The notes under the pieces are model-generated. The model ran no database searches. It saw nothing but the letters and a program-made list of their open reading frames with translations, and had not been told where the DNA came from. Of a stretch of 29,789 bases of DNA, positions 29,765 to 29,789 are shown in pieces. Each line of letters begins with the position of its first letter. The stretch's first letter is position 1. Origin of the DNA: Schoenoplectus triqueter (taxonomy: Eukaryota; Streptophyta; Magnoliopsida; Poales; Cyperaceae); assembly GCA_964058805.1 (NCBI GenBank), contig CAXKVV010000967.1:1-29789 (forward strand). Direction: 5' to 3'. Both the position numbers and the translations under genes were made by a program.

Positions 29765-29782
29765 CCCACGTGGCCATGTGGG
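29765..29782. promoter_or_regulatory. G-box palindrome at the window edge
   Basis: CCCACGTGGCCATGTGGG is an imperfect palindrome with CCACGTGG, an ABRE/G-box core, at its left side. It may belong to the promoter of a gene beyond the window, but nothing here proves that. Confidence 0.35.
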
Positions 29783-29789
29783 ATCGACT

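Overview
The window looks like AT-rich nuclear DNA from a flowering plant, probably a eudicot. It has GT-AG introns, a class II (DNAJB-type) J-protein of typical plant sequence, and many plant-type transposable elements: Copia, a probable gypsy solo LTR, a Mutator-like element, hAT-like elements and TA-flanked foldback elements. I saw no bacterial operons, tRNA, rRNA or CRISPR. The species cannot be named from the sequence.

Layout. The backbone is a decayed tandem array of J-protein units on the + strand. Unit 1 (about 248-1902, continuing at 6849-7079) has a promoter-like block and a J-protein gene truncated in exon 2. It is split by a degenerate Copia retrotransposon on the - strand (1903-6848, LTRs of 461 and 457 bp) and followed by a decayed Mutator-like element (7097-8519). 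From 9811 to 10963 lie more array sequence and another promoter-block copy, broken by a foldback element (9906-10280) and a GGGTC-rich MITE (about 10485-10884). A 1.8 kb solo LTR with a 5-bp target duplication (10964-12783) follows. Unit 2 (12858-14740) is a second truncated J-protein gene with the same premature stop. At 15414-15790 array sequence without a J gene appears again, then an orphan promoter or LTR-like stretch (about 16130-16590). Next comes a striking run of four palindromic foldback elements separated by TA or CT/TA microsatellites (16957-18550). Unit 3 (18620-23516) carries a promoter minisatellite split by a hAT-type element (19103-19616) and the only intact J-protein gene (20331-23516, three exons, 345 aa).

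The rest (23517-29789) is mostly AT-rich intergenic DNA. It holds a promoter-like site at 24537-24559, another foldback element (27131-27420), another GGGTC-rich MITE remnant (about 27533-27685) and a small single-exon gene (27993-28388) of unknown function with its own TATA box.

How it fits together. The intact gene encodes an Hsp70 co-chaperone. The two upstream copies keep a complete J domain with HPD but have lost the linker and the client-binding domains, so they are either pseudogenes or stand-alone J-domain proteins. Because the units are paralogous, each serves as an empty-site control for the insertions in the others, which lets several transposon insertions be placed after the duplications.
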